Below, piece after piece: positions 24,777-33,772 of a stretch of 64,000 nucleotides of DNA. The stretch covers positions 1-64,000 of the forward strand of contig JAISUZ010000011.1 in the NCBI GenBank assembly GCA_031271785.1, given 5' to 3'. The DNA is from Fibrobacter sp. Its GTDB lineage: Bacteria > Fibrobacterota > Fibrobacteria > Fibrobacterales > Fibrobacteraceae. Position numbers and translations under genes: made by a program. How positions within the stretch are numbered: position 1 is the first letter of the stretch; every line of letters starts with the position of its first letter. The notes under the pieces are model-generated. The model was not told where the DNA came from. It made no database searches and saw only the letters and a program-made list of their open reading frames with translations.

Positions 24777-26179
24777 GAGCGTTTCCTCCCGCTGCGGCTG
24801 AACCACTTTGCAAGATGCCGGATGGTCCGGAAGAATTTGGAATCACCGGAGTAACGATCCTGAATCATCGAAATCGTAAGCACAAGCCCGAACGCGCCGA
24901 TCACCATATTGGAAAACCACATGGCAAGCGCCGGCGGTACTGCCAAACGGTCGGCAAGATTCTCGCCGCCGATCAGGCTCACCCAGTAAATCACAAAGAA
25001 TGCGATACTGTAAATAATGCCCGTACCGATACCGCCTTTGCGCGCCATAATCCCGAGCGGCGCGCCGATCAACACAAACACAATGCACGCAAAAGCCGTA
25101 CTGAATTTTTTATGCACTTCCACCCAATACTGCGCCTCGCGTTTTTCTTCGGCTTCAAGCCGCCCGGCAAGCCGCTCCACCGAGCGCAGGCGCGCTTGCT
25201 CTTTCAGAGAAACTTCCCGGATCGCCCGCTTTAACCTTGAAGTATCCGCCGGCGCAAGCTGAATTTCCGCCGGCACCACCGAATCGCCGGGCAATAAATG
25301 CCGCAGTTCCGTAAGTCCGGGGAATGCGACCGACTTATTCTCATTCCAAATTTTTTGATAACTCGCTTTCGATTCCTTAATCACGCCGAGCATCATTTCA
25401 ACCGGCATCTCCCGGTCGCTCCGGTGATTGCGATTGCGGCGTTCCAAACGGTCATCCACATTTTTTACCGCGAAATCCTGAGAGAAAAAGCGGATCCGGA
25501 AATAATTCCCGGGATCGTCTTCATCGACAAGATGATTTTCGCCGCTCCGCAGGCGAAGCATCAGAGTCGCGCCGTTATCCACATAATCCATACTCGCGCT
25601 GTCGGCGATAATCACCCGCGGCGCTCCTTTCGTATCCGTTTCAAAAATCTGAATACCGTACAATTTTCCCGTTACCGGGTCAATATGGTTCACCCACAGC
25701 TGAACGCCGGGAAACTGCGTAATAAGCCGCCCCGCATCCACAAACGCATGAGGCTTTTTGCGAGAAACCGCAGACATCAGTTCCACGGAACGATGGTTCG
25801 CTTCGGGGAGAATCCAGTTATTAAAAATAATCAACAGCATGCTGAGAAGCGTTGCCACGAGTAAAATCGGGCGCAAGAGAAAAAACGGAGAAATGCCCGC
25901 CGCTTTAATCGCCGTAATTTCGAGATCGCCGGAAAGCCTGCCGAACGCCATTAAGCACGCCACAAGCACCGCCATCGGCACCGAAAGCGAAAGCATCCAC
26001 GCGAGGTTCAGCGCAAAAATTTCAAGGACCGTCCCCCAGGGAAGCCCTTTGGAGAGCACGCTGTCAAGAATGTTCACCAAAAAATCAACGACAAATAAAA
26101 AAGTAATCACAAAAAGCGCCGCTAAAAACGGAGCGATGTGTTCCTTCAATAAATAACGAACCAGAATCACCAAAACCAC
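24773..26179 (-). CDS. lptF: LPS export ABC transporter permease LptF
   Basis: A 468-residue YjgP/YjgQ-family permease, about 100 residues longer than E. coli LptF. The extra part is a charged helical insertion between the periplasmic domain and the C-terminal membrane segments (around LAPADTSRLKRAIREVSLKE). N-terminal segments include LKEHIAPFLAALFVITFLF and a long hydrophobic pair. Start codon GTG at 26179; nearby TTG and GTG codons are alternatives. It begins divergently from bamD, 74 bp away. It heads the minus-strand series that includes lptG and perhaps the diguanylate cyclase. Confidence 0.85.
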   Translation of the reverse strand: MVLVILVRYLLKEHIAPFLAALFVITFLFVVDFLVNILDSVLSKGLPWGTVLEIFALNLAWMLSLSVPMAVLVACLMAFGRLSGDLEITAIKAAGISPFFLLRPILLVATLLSMLLIIFNNWILPEANHRSVELMSAVSRKKPHAFVDAGRLITQFPGVQLWVNHIDPVTGKLYGIQIFETDTKGAPRVIIADSASMDYVDNGATLMLRLRSGENHLVDEDDPGNYFRIRFFSQDFAVKNVDDRLERRNRNHRSDREMPVEMMLGVIKESKASYQKIWNENKSVAFPGLTELRHLLPGDSVVPAEIQLAPADTSRLKRAIREVSLKEQARLRSVERLAGRLEAEEKREAQYWVEVHKKFSTAFACIVFVLIGAPLGIMARKGGIGTGIIYSIAFFVIYWVSLIGGENLADRLAVPPALAMWFSNMVIGAFGLVLTISMIQDRYSGDSKFFRTIRHLAKWFSRSGRKRS

Positions 26180-26253
26180 ACTTTCACAAATGTCACCCGT
26201 CTTTGTTTTTTCTACTTTAAGAAAAACTTACGAGTAAGAGAAAAGATAATTCA

Positions 26254-27099
26254 ATGCGCCTGTCTATAAAATCACTTTTCGTTTCCTTTGGAGGTTTTAT
26301 CCTCCTTTCCCTCGCAGCCTGCGCGTCTTCGGAAAATGCCGCCGACCGCGCCGCCGTTTGCAAAAACCGTTTTGAAAATGCGGAAAAGCGTTTTAAAAAC
26401 AAAGAATTCAGCCGCGCCAAAGCCCCGCTCGATGAAATTCTCGCCTATTGCGCCGGCACCGGCTACATGGAGCAAGCCCAGTTTCTCCTCGCCGAAACGC
26501 ACTTCAACCTCAAAGAATGGCTCGAAGCCCGCGGCGAATACAGCAGTTTTGCCATGAACTTCCCGAGTTCCCCTTATATCGAAACCGCCGAATACCGCAA
26601 AGCGGTGTCTTCTTTTAACATGAAGTATCACATTGCGCGCGACGAATCGAATACGAATCAGGCAATGAAAGATTTCGAACGCTTTGCCTCGAACTATCCG
26701 GAATCTCCGCTTTTGGATTCCGTGAATTACTACCTCGGGCAACTGACGGAACGCCTCGCGGAACGCGACTTTCAAATTGCGCGGCTGTATTTCCGCATCG
26801 ACGAACCGCAAGCCGCCATCATTTATCTGAAAGAATTTCTGACATTCTATCCCAAAAGCAAGCGCCTCAAAGACGTCACCTCGCTTCTCATTCAAAGCTA
26901 CACGCTTCTCGACCAGTTTGAATCCGCCCGCAGTTACCTGAGTTTCGCGAGAGAAATCGGAGTCTCCGACAAGGAATACCAGGAAGACATAAACGATCTC
27001 GAAAAAGACATTCAAAAAGCCGAAGTAAAATTCGAGAAGAAACTGAAAAAAGAACAAAAGCAAAAATTACTTTATAAAGAGGAATCGAATGCTTCATGA
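26254..27099 (+). CDS. bamD: outer-membrane assembly lipoprotein BamD
   Basis: A 281-residue lipoprotein (signal ending LAAC, Cys23) with TPR-like helical repeats: FKNKEFSRAKAPLDEILAYC, YMEQAQFLLAETHFNLKEW, DFERFASNYPESPLLDSVNYYLGQL and EAARLYF-like helices. BamD is the essential lipoprotein of the Bam complex that inserts beta-barrels. The last 40 residues form a lysine/glutamate helix. It overlaps the next gene by 4 bp, and the three genes to 29488 form one operon. Length is normal for the family. Confidence 0.88.
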   Translation: MRLSIKSLFVSFGGFILLSLAACASSENAADRAAVCKNRFENAEKRFKNKEFSRAKAPLDEILAYCAGTGYMEQAQFLLAETHFNLKEWLEARGEYSSFAMNFPSSPYIETAEYRKAVSSFNMKYHIARDESNTNQAMKDFERFASNYPESPLLDSVNYYLGQLTERLAERDFQIARLYFRIDEPQAAIIYLKEFLTFYPKSKRLKDVTSLLIQSYTLLDQFESARSYLSFAREIGVSDKEYQEDINDLEKDIQKAEVKFEKKLKKEQKQKLLYKEESNAS

Positions 27100-28004
27100 G
27101 GCATTCCTTGCTTTTACTGCTCGTTGTTTTTGTTCTGCTCCCCGCGGCGTCCTTTGCCTTTGAGGAAGACGATGATTTCCCGCAGAACGACCGGTTCCGC
27201 TTTTCCGTTTTCGTACAACCCGGCATTTCCTTTCTCGGTTTCGGCGACCGCGACAAATTCCAAAACGCCTTAGACACTCTTTATTATAAATATAAAGCCG
27301 AAGCGCTCACCGCCGCCGAATCACTCCAAGTCACCAAACAGGATTTCCAAAAAGTCAACTTTGCATTTCCGGTTTCATTCGGAATTCAATTTCAGCCCTT
27401 CGACGATCATTTTATCAGCGCCGGCGCAGGATACCTCTACGACAACGAATCGGTGATTATCTCCGACCGCAAAAACAAAAACCACAATTATCACTACACG
27501 CTTCAAGGAATTCCGTTTTTTCTGGAGTACCGCCTCGGTATCTCTCCGAACCTCATTTCCATTTCAAACCAATCTCTCTTCAGCATTGCCGTTCGCTGGT
27601 ATTGGATGCTCCCGGGCACGGAAATTTATTCATCGTGGGGCCAGCTAAAAGGCAAATCGGATTTCAAAGGAAACGGATTCGGAATCAGTCTCGGTTACTT
27701 AATCACCTCCTGGAAAAATTTCAGCATCTTCGGTGACCTCGGTTATTCAAGCATCACCATCAAATCAGATGAACCTTTCTCGAAAGTTGTTCCCGACACC
27801 TCCACAAAAAAAGCATCCTGGAGCCTCGGCGGCATTCAGCTTCAAATCCGGGTGGCGTTCGGAGTAATCGCTAAACCCGTACCGGAAATCCCGCTCGAAG
27901 AAGAAACTGCAGAAATGGCAGCACCCGAAAACATCAAAGAAACGCCGGAAGAATTAAAAACCGAACCCATAAAAGAAGAAGCACCCGAAGAAGTTTTGCC
28001 ATGA
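27096..28004 (+). CDS. putative outer-membrane beta-barrel protein
   Basis: Signal peptide (cleavage near ASFA), then a 250-residue domain with alternating strands such as NFAFPVSFGIQFQPF, HFISAGAGYLYD, LFSIAVRWYWMLPG and FGISLGYLITSW, as expected of a small barrel. A Pro/Glu-rich tail of about 50 residues follows the last strand, unusual for a barrel, which normally ends in Phe. Function unknown. Four-bp overlaps with bamD and the PHP gene point to one transcript. Confidence 0.72.
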   Translation: MRHSLLLLLVVFVLLPAASFAFEEDDDFPQNDRFRFSVFVQPGISFLGFGDRDKFQNALDTLYYKYKAEALTAAESLQVTKQDFQKVNFAFPVSFGIQFQPFDDHFISAGAGYLYDNESVIISDRKNKNHNYHYTLQGIPFFLEYRLGISPNLISISNQSLFSIAVRWYWMLPGTEIYSSWGQLKGKSDFKGNGFGISLGYLITSWKNFSIFGDLGYSSITIKSDEPFSKVVPDTSTKKASWSLGGIQLQIRVAFGVIAKPVPEIPLEEETAEMAAPENIKETPEELKTEPIKEEAPEEVLP

Positions 28005-29488
28005 GTTTGTTTTCCTTTGAAAAACCGGGTTACGCCGAAACTCATTACAAATTCAAACTCCCATGGTCTTTACTTTACCGCCCCTTTCCCGAAATTATTA
28101 TCGACGCGCCCTTTCAGGTTATCCCCGGAAGAAAACTCACCCTCCTGATCGCCGTCCGCGATGCAGACAAATTCCCGGCGGAAATTCTTTCCCTAACAGC
28201 AGAAATAAAAGACGAACACGGAACGGTTCGGCATTTTGAACAAAAACTTTCCATTCATGTAAACCGCCTTTTGGATTTTTTTCCGGTAGAACTGCCCGCA
28301 CTCCCGGCAGGGAAATACCGGATTGACCCGAAACTATCCATCCGCGCCGGAAAAAAAGAAAAAACCATCACCCGCTGGAATCTTCCGGGATTAAAACCAG
28401 CGCCGCTCTTAGTACAAATTCTCGCTGAAAATCCGCCGCTCGCTCCCGGATTTATCGCCGGAGAAATGCACTGCCACACGCATTATTCCTCGGACCCGGT
28501 GGAATTCGGCGCGCCGCCGAAAGTACTTCAGCAAGCCGCCGCCGATGTGGGGCTTGACTTTGTCCTCACTACCGACCACGCTTACGACTTCGCCTTTGAA
28601 GCCGTCGATTACATGAAACCGGCCGCGCCCGAAAAACGCTTCCGCGAACTCCAAAAAGAGATCGAAAAACTCCCCGCACACCCGCGCCTGATCGCCGGAC
28701 TCGAAGTCTCCGCCGGGAATGCAAAAAAAGAAAACATACACTTGCTCGCCTTCAACCCGCCGCATTACCTCCCCGGACTCGGCGACTCCGGGCGGTTTTG
28801 GTTTCACAATCAGCCCGCCTTTTCCGTACCCGAAATCTTAGCGCAATCCGGCGCCGTTTGTTTTGCCGCCCACCCGAAAGTACCCATCGGAAAACTCGAA
28901 CGCCTGATTTTCCGGCGCGGCGAATGGAACCCGGAAGACCTCTCCCTCAAAAGCCCAAACCCGGTGCGCGGCTTGCAATTCTGGAACGGCAGTCTCGACC
29001 GGGGATTTGAACGCGGCAAAGCCTGGTGGATCGAAGAACTTGAAAAAGGAAACCGGCTCCTGCCCATCGGCGGCAACGACGCTCACGGCGACTTCAACGA
29101 TACCACCGGCATATCGCTCCCGCTCTTTTCCCTGAAATACTCGCGGAATCACGTCTTCGGCCGCGTGCGCACCGTTGTCCGAAACTTTGGCTTTAACAAA
29201 ACCGATTGCCTGTACCTCACAAACGGCCCGGCGCTCTGGTGGGAACATTCAAAAACCGGTCTTACTTTTTTTGCACGAAGTACGGCGGACTACGGAAAAA
29301 TCAAAAGCATTCATTTGTTTGCACAAACGGAACCGGGCGCAAAAGAAAAGACCGTGCATACGGTCTCTCCTGAAAATACTTTTGAATCAGAGATTGAATT
29401 CCCGCTCCGCGAATTTATGTACGCCCGGGCGGAATGCCTCACGGAACAAGGGTTGCTCGCCCTCACGAGCGCCGCATTCCCGGATTAA
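28001..29488 (+). CDS. PHP-domain metal-dependent phosphoesterase (CehA/McbA-like)
   Basis: The 495-residue protein has a beta-rich N-terminal region (about 1-150) and then a PHP domain: MHCHTHYSSD (His157, His159), TTDHAYDF, GLEVSAGN, AAHPKV and a late GGNDAH. These are the metal-ligand motifs of PHP hydrolases; the arrangement resembles CehA/McbA proteins. The substrate is unknown. No signal peptide is seen. Its last codon overlaps the convergent TPR gene by 4 bp. Confidence 0.85.
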   Translation: MSLFSFEKPGYAETHYKFKLPWSLLYRPFPEIIIDAPFQVIPGRKLTLLIAVRDADKFPAEILSLTAEIKDEHGTVRHFEQKLSIHVNRLLDFFPVELPALPAGKYRIDPKLSIRAGKKEKTITRWNLPGLKPAPLLVQILAENPPLAPGFIAGEMHCHTHYSSDPVEFGAPPKVLQQAAADVGLDFVLTTDHAYDFAFEAVDYMKPAAPEKRFRELQKEIEKLPAHPRLIAGLEVSAGNAKKENIHLLAFNPPHYLPGLGDSGRFWFHNQPAFSVPEILAQSGAVCFAAHPKVPIGKLERLIFRRGEWNPEDLSLKSPNPVRGLQFWNGSLDRGFERGKAWWIEELEKGNRLLPIGGNDAHGDFNDTTGISLPLFSLKYSRNHVFGRVRTVVRNFGFNKTDCLYLTNGPALWWEHSKTGLTFFARSTADYGKIKSIHLFAQTEPGAKEKTVHTVSPENTFESEIEFPLREFMYARAECLTEQGLLALTSAAFPD

Positions 29489-30156
29489 ATCGTCGCTAAA
29501 AACTTGCGGGCTTTATCGGCGTAGTTCGCGTTATCCCCGTAAATCTTCAGAATTTTTTCGGCAGTCTCCTGAGCTTTTTTATTCTCGCCCATTTCGCGGT
29601 AAATCAAAGTCAGCTTCCAAAGGGCATCCGGCACCGTCGGAACCACGTCCGCGCCTTCTTCCTGAGAATAACGCTCCGCCAAATTTCCTGTGCGGCTCCC
29701 GAATTCCTTCACAAACTTTTCAAGCAAACCGACTGCCGCCGCATAATCTTTCTTTTCCATCGCAACGGCAGCACTCCCCATCATCGCGCCCGAACGAATC
29801 AAAGCGACATCGCCCGCAAAATCAAGCGACTTCTGGAAAAGCACCGCCGCCTCGTCCGGATAACCGTTTTGGAATTTCAAATTACCCGCGAGCAAAGCCG
29901 CTTTCGCAAGAGCAAGACCTTCCAACTGCCCGTTTGCCATCAAGGTCTCAAACTCCGCATACGCGCTGTCCGATTTCCCGGCATAAAGATAAGCCATCCC
30001 CTGCCCCATCAACTCCGCATGCGCCGCCTGCACTTTCCGGCGATTTTCAAAATAATGAACGGCCGCCACCACAATTAAAAGAACGACAGCAATCGCCACA
30101 CCGATCTTCGTGCCGTGGGCAGAGAAAAAATCTTTCACTTGAGAATTGTCAGACAT
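29485..30156 (-). CDS. membrane-anchored TPR protein (YfgM-like)
   Basis: A 223-residue protein with one membrane segment near residues 17-34 and a C-terminal domain of tetratricopeptide-like helices (YLYAGKSDSAYAEFETLMAN, YPDEAAVLFQKSLDFAG, KDYAAAVGLLEKFVKEFG, NKKAQETAEKILKIYGD). This is the architecture of YfgM, a SecYEG-associated periplasmic chaperone partner; that role is inferred from architecture only. It is convergent with the PHP gene, overlapping by 4 bp. Repeat RepA copy 2 lies upstream of its start. Confidence 0.78.
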   Translation of the reverse strand: MSDNSQVKDFFSAHGTKIGVAIAVVLLIVVAAVHYFENRRKVQAAHAELMGQGMAYLYAGKSDSAYAEFETLMANGQLEGLALAKAALLAGNLKFQNGYPDEAAVLFQKSLDFAGDVALIRSGAMMGSAAVAMEKKDYAAAVGLLEKFVKEFGSRTGNLAERYSQEEGADVVPTVPDALWKLTLIYREMGENKKAQETAEKILKIYGDNANYADKARKFLATI

Positions 30157-30266
30157 AACCTTTCCGATTTTAAATTCAGGCTCGGAAAAATAGAAAAGTT
30201 ACGCGGAATCATCTATTTTCCGGAAAAAATCCGGCTTAAAAACCCGTGAAACACGAAACAAAGCCT

Positions 30267-30427
30267 GGCGTGCCCCGGCGCAACCACCCTCACCCTGATC
30301 CTGAAACCGTCACCCTGAACTTGTTTCAGGGTCCGCTATAAAGCGCCGGGTCGGCGTAGTTACGGGCTACCCTCCGGTCGGTGCTGCGCACTGCGCGCAA
30401 GCGCGCACCCTCCGCCTGCCTCATGCG
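30267..30427 (+). repeat. dispersed repeat RepA, copy 2, joined to the end of repeat D
   Basis: Same modules as 11730-11930 with a different hairpin in the variable part (CCCTGAACTTGTTTCAGGG) and a GCGCGC-AA-GCGCGC palindrome near the end. Immediately after it, 30423-30446 repeats exactly the right terminus of repeat D (14014-14037), so the copy is a junction of two families. The rest of the 455-bp gap (30447-30611) holds no gene I can support. Confidence 0.82.
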
Positions 30428-30611
30428 TTCCGCGTTCGCGATGACATTATGTGCAAGCGTGAACTCAATAGATGTACAAATCTCATGGCAAAACCGCATA
30501 ATGCAGGGACACACTAAGTGGCGGCGCAGATTATCCAATAGTGCAATGATTCATTACCGCATTAGTTTAGTTCATGATTCACAATTTGAACACGGACAAT
30601 AACTGATCTTA

Positions 30612-31697
30612 TCAAAACAGCGAACTGCGCGCCCGCTGTTCCAAAAAGAGATCGGCAAGAACAAGAGCCGCCATGCTTTCCACAATCACCGGAGCGCGAA
30701 GCGCAACACAAGGGTCATGCCGCCCTTTTGCAGTAAAGGTTCCGTTTTCTCCTTCCGCAGAAGCCGTTTTTTGCTCAATACCGATCGTTGCCGTCGGCTT
30801 GAACGCAATGCGGCAAAAAATATCCGCGCCGCTCGTAATGCCGCCGTAAATACCGCCCGCATGATTCGTTCTTGTCCCGAAGTGAGAATCTTCGTAAAAA
30901 ATTTCATCGTTATGTTCGCTGCCGTGCATTTTCGCCGCGGCAAAACCTTCCCCGATTTCAAAACCCTTCACCGCCGGAATGGAAAACATACCCATGGCAA
31001 GCAGCGCGCTCGCACGGTCAAACACAGGCTCTCCCACCGAACGCGGCGGGCGGCGCACGCAAAGTGAAAGCACTCCGCCCACACTATCTTTCGCCGCTTT
31101 CACTTCGCGCAGAAGCGATTCCATCGCTTCACTTGCCGTAGCATCCGGGCAGCGCACCGGAGATTTCTCAATCATTTCCAAAGTAACCCGGCGCGCATCC
31201 ACCTTGCTTTCCACGGAACCCACCGAAGAAACCCACGAAAGAATTTCCGTTCCGCAAACTCTCGAAAGCAACGCCCGCGCGATACTGCCTGCAGCGACAC
31301 GCGCAATCGTTTCCCGCGCTGAACTCCGGCCGCCGCCGCGATAATCCCGGAATCCGTATTTAAGATCGTAAGCGAGGTCGGCATGCCCCGGGCGATACCA
31401 TTTTTTAATCTCCGAATAATCGCCGCTCCGCTGATCTTTGTTAAACACCACGAGAGAAATCGGCGTACCGGTTGTCTTTCCGTCGAACACGCCCGAAAGA
31501 ATCTCCACCGTATCGGATTCATTCCGCGGAGTCACCAATTCGTTTTGCCCCGGGCGGCGGCGATCCAAATCACGCTGAATCATTTCCGCATTAATTTCAA
31601 GCCCTGCGGGGCAACCGTCAACCACCACACCCACCGCCATACCGTGAGATTCGCCCCATGTAGAGACGCTAAATAATTTTCCGAAAATACTGGACAT
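30612..31697 (-). CDS. aroC: chorismate synthase
   Basis: AroC makes chorismate from EPSP using reduced FMN, the last shikimate step. The 361-residue protein carries the three family signatures: GESHG near the N-terminus, RRRPGQNEL, and the later GGGRSSARETIARVAAG and RTNHAGGIYGGITSG. The ATG at 31697 (MSSIFGKLF) is the family start; a frame running back to 31880 is not supported. Divergent from the small secreted-protein gene at 31801. No other aro genes nearby. Confidence 0.95.
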   Translation of the reverse strand: MSSIFGKLFSVSTWGESHGMAVGVVVDGCPAGLEINAEMIQRDLDRRRPGQNELVTPRNESDTVEILSGVFDGKTTGTPISLVVFNKDQRSGDYSEIKKWYRPGHADLAYDLKYGFRDYRGGGRSSARETIARVAAGSIARALLSRVCGTEILSWVSSVGSVESKVDARRVTLEMIEKSPVRCPDATASEAMESLLREVKAAKDSVGGVLSLCVRRPPRSVGEPVFDRASALLAMGMFSIPAVKGFEIGEGFAAAKMHGSEHNDEIFYEDSHFGTRTNHAGGIYGGITSGADIFCRIAFKPTATIGIEQKTASAEGENGTFTAKGRHDPCVALRAPVIVESMAALVLADLFLEQRARSSLF

Positions 31698-31800
31698 GAC
31701 TTCAAATATAAAAAGAGGCCCATTTTTTGAGATATCCCCTTTGCAATTTCTTCGCAGAATGCTAAAATTTACCGAGGTTTTCCCAAAACGGGAGGTGTTT

Positions 31801-32364
31801 ATGAAACTTTTTTTCGCGGCCCTGTTGCTTCTGGGGTTATCCGCCTTATTCGGCGATACCGGTAACGGATTCCGCACCATTCAGTTTGGTACCGACCGCC
31901 AAACGGTGATTGAAGAAATTTTTAAACTGGGCTACGATGTACAAGGACAATCCAGCGATCGTATTTGCATCCCTGTTTTTATGATGGGCGATTTGCCGGT
32001 GGAAGTCAATTTTTTGTTCAACAGAAACGACAAGTTTTATTCTCTCGAATTTAGAACCGGGCGTATCGATGTAAAAAGAATAAACAAGTTATTTGAAGCT
32101 GTCGATTATTTATCCGATCAGTTTGCGCTGAAATACGGAAACCCAAACCGCCGTTATTCGATCAATGAAAGCAATATTCAATCGGGAATCCACAATATTT
32201 ACAGAGAATGGACTTCCGATAAAAACTATAACATTTATACGGCTCTCGTGGAAAACGATTTGCGCTACTATACTATCGGAGTAGTCACCCACCAAGCTCT
32301 CGCGCAAGAAGCTCCGGAAGAAAAAGAGCAAAGCCGTAAAATCCAGAAAAGCGCTGCGTTCTAA
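31801..32364 (+). CDS. small secreted protein, unknown function
   Basis: 187 residues with a signal peptide (MKLFFAALLLLGLSALFG). The mature part has mixed strands and helices (GFRTIQFGTDRQTVIEEIF, VEVNFLFNRNDKFYSLEF) and a polar Lys/Glu tail. No family recognised. The start is fixed by a strong GGAGGT ribosome site five bases before the ATG; a longer upstream frame is not credible. It precedes another small envelope protein on the same strand, 40 bp away, perhaps one operon ending at the terminator at 32881. Confidence 0.75.
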   Translation: MKLFFAALLLLGLSALFGDTGNGFRTIQFGTDRQTVIEEIFKLGYDVQGQSSDRICIPVFMMGDLPVEVNFLFNRNDKFYSLEFRTGRIDVKRINKLFEAVDYLSDQFALKYGNPNRRYSINESNIQSGIHNIYREWTSDKNYNIYTALVENDLRYYTIGVVTHQALAQEAPEEKEQSRKIQKSAAF

Positions 32365-32404
32365 CGCTAAACCATTTTTAACACTCAACCACAAAGGTAA
32401 AATC

Positions 32405-32866
32405 ATGAAAAAAATACTCTCCACTCTCGTCTTAATTCTTCTCTTCGCCGGAGTCGCCTCCGCACAAGAAAAAGAACAAACTGCTCAAAACCGTCTCCTC
32501 GGTCTCTCGGTCGGCATTAATAACATGAACATTGCCGATGTGGAAGCAAAAATCGACTTGCAATTCATGCGAATCCTCGTCGGACTTGGTATCGGCATAC
32601 AAGACGGCATTCAAAAATTCCAAATTCTCACAGGCGCAGAAGTGATTCTCGCCGAACAAGCATTGCCGTTCGGTGTCGGCGGAATCATCAGCTACGAAAC
32701 CGAAGCAAAAGAATTTGCGCTCGCCCCTTATTTCCTCGTGGAAGCCGAACTCCTGGATAACGTAACGCTCGGTTTAAACGCCGGACTTGGGTTCGATAAA
32801 GTGGATAGCAATGATTTGGCAATCGGTCTCTTCACACGCGCCGAACTCACTTTCTACTTCCTTTAA
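32405..32866 (+). CDS. small beta-barrel-like outer-membrane protein
   Basis: 153 residues: signal peptide ending ASA, then alternating hydrophobic strands (LLGLSVGINNMNI, MRILVGLGIGIQDG, LPFGVGGIISYET, LTFYFL), with an aromatic C-terminal residue pattern YFL typical of small barrels, possibly eight-stranded. Function unknown. A strong terminator follows within 20 bp. Confidence 0.72.
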   Translation: MKKILSTLVLILLFAGVASAQEKEQTAQNRLLGLSVGINNMNIADVEAKIDLQFMRILVGLGIGIQDGIQKFQILTGAEVILAEQALPFGVGGIISYETEAKEFALAPYFLVEAELLDNVTLGLNAGLGFDKVDSNDLAIGLFTRAELTFYFL

Positions 32867-32880
32867 TCGGTCTTGAATCC

Positions 32881-32910
32881 AAAGACCGCCGCTACCGGCG
32901 GTCTTTTTTA
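32881..32910 (+). terminator. Rho-independent terminator
   Basis: AAAGACCGCCG, loop CTAC, CGGCGGTCTTT followed by a T-run: an 11-bp stem directly after the barrel-like gene at 32405. Confidence 0.92.
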
Positions 32911-32920
32911 TTTTATCGCT

Positions 32921-33757
32921 ATGAAAAAAGAATTTCATGCCGTCCTTATCGGTAACGGAAACATGGGAAAGCGCCACTGGGAACGCCTGCAGCAACGCGG
33001 CTTTATTTTCGATGCCGTTCCGGATTCCGAAGCGGAAGTTTCAAATTATCTCCTTCAAGAGAACGCACGCCGGCCGCTCATTATTATCGCAAGCCCCTCG
33101 CCCACGCACTTTCATTACGCTCAAAAATTTCTTCAAAAAAAATTCCCGGTCTTTGTAGAAAAACCGCTCGCTCTTTCCGGATACGAAGCGCGCACCCTGC
33201 AGCAACTCGCTCTTAAAAACGAGACACTCCTTTTCACAGGCCACAGCGAACGTTATCATCCGGTTTTTAAAACGCTCGAAAAAAAGTTTGCCGCCATGCA
33301 AGCCGCCTCGGTTTCCGTTCATCGTGAAAATCAAGCAACGGGGAAAATTTACGATACCGATGTGATTTTCGATCTCATGATTCACGACCTCTATAATCTT
33401 TTGATTCTCCAAAAAAAACAAACGCCGGAAATCGAATTCGCGGAATCCGAAGACATTCAAAAATCGGCCCGTGTACAACTTTCCTTCCCCGGCGGATTCC
33501 GCGCAAACATCGCCGTCAGCCGCGATGCCGAGAAACCAAGACGAACTTACACGTTTGAAGATTCAGCCGGAAATCCGGAAACATTTTCCTTCACCCCGGT
33601 CACAAACGGTGAAGACGCTCTCGAAAACGAATACCGCACATTAGAACTTTATATGGCGCAGCCCGGCGAAAGCCACACCGCGCTGGAAACCGCGGTACTT
33701 GCCGTGGAAACGGCGGAAAGAATTTTAGATCGCATTAAAAAATCCCGCCGAAACTGA
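32921..33757 (+). CDS. Gfo/Idh/MocA-family oxidoreductase
   Basis: A 278-residue NAD(P)-dependent sugar-type oxidoreductase. It has a Rossmann start (LIGNGNMGKRH), the family motif EKPLALSG and a second domain with HDLYN. At under 300 residues it is short for the family, but both domains seem present. The substrate cannot be told. The ATG at 32921 lies only 10 bp beyond the previous terminator and lacks a clear ribosome site; a TTG at 32873 would place the terminator inside the gene and is unlikely. Terminated at 33737. Confidence 0.82.
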   Translation: MKKEFHAVLIGNGNMGKRHWERLQQRGFIFDAVPDSEAEVSNYLLQENARRPLIIIASPSPTHFHYAQKFLQKKFPVFVEKPLALSGYEARTLQQLALKNETLLFTGHSERYHPVFKTLEKKFAAMQAASVSVHRENQATGKIYDTDVIFDLMIHDLYNLLILQKKQTPEIEFAESEDIQKSARVQLSFPGGFRANIAVSRDAEKPRRTYTFEDSAGNPETFSFTPVTNGEDALENEYRTLELYMAQPGESHTALETAVLAVETAERILDRIKKSRRN

Positions 33758-33770
33758 CGGGATTTTATTC
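33737..33770. terminator. bidirectional terminator
   Basis: AAAATCCCG and CGGGATTTT form a 9-bp stem with A- and T-runs on both sides, between the convergent oxidoreductase and trpB2 genes. The oxidoreductase stop codon lies in its loop. Confidence 0.88.
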
Positions 33771-33772
33771 TT

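Noticed and set aside
26272-27063. 263-codon frame opposite bamD
   Set aside because: Antisense shadow; Phe/Val-rich composition typical of complement frames in this GC range.
30326-30538. 70-codon minus-strand frame between aroC and the TPR gene
   Set aside because: Half of it is RepA and no ribosome site or homology is visible.
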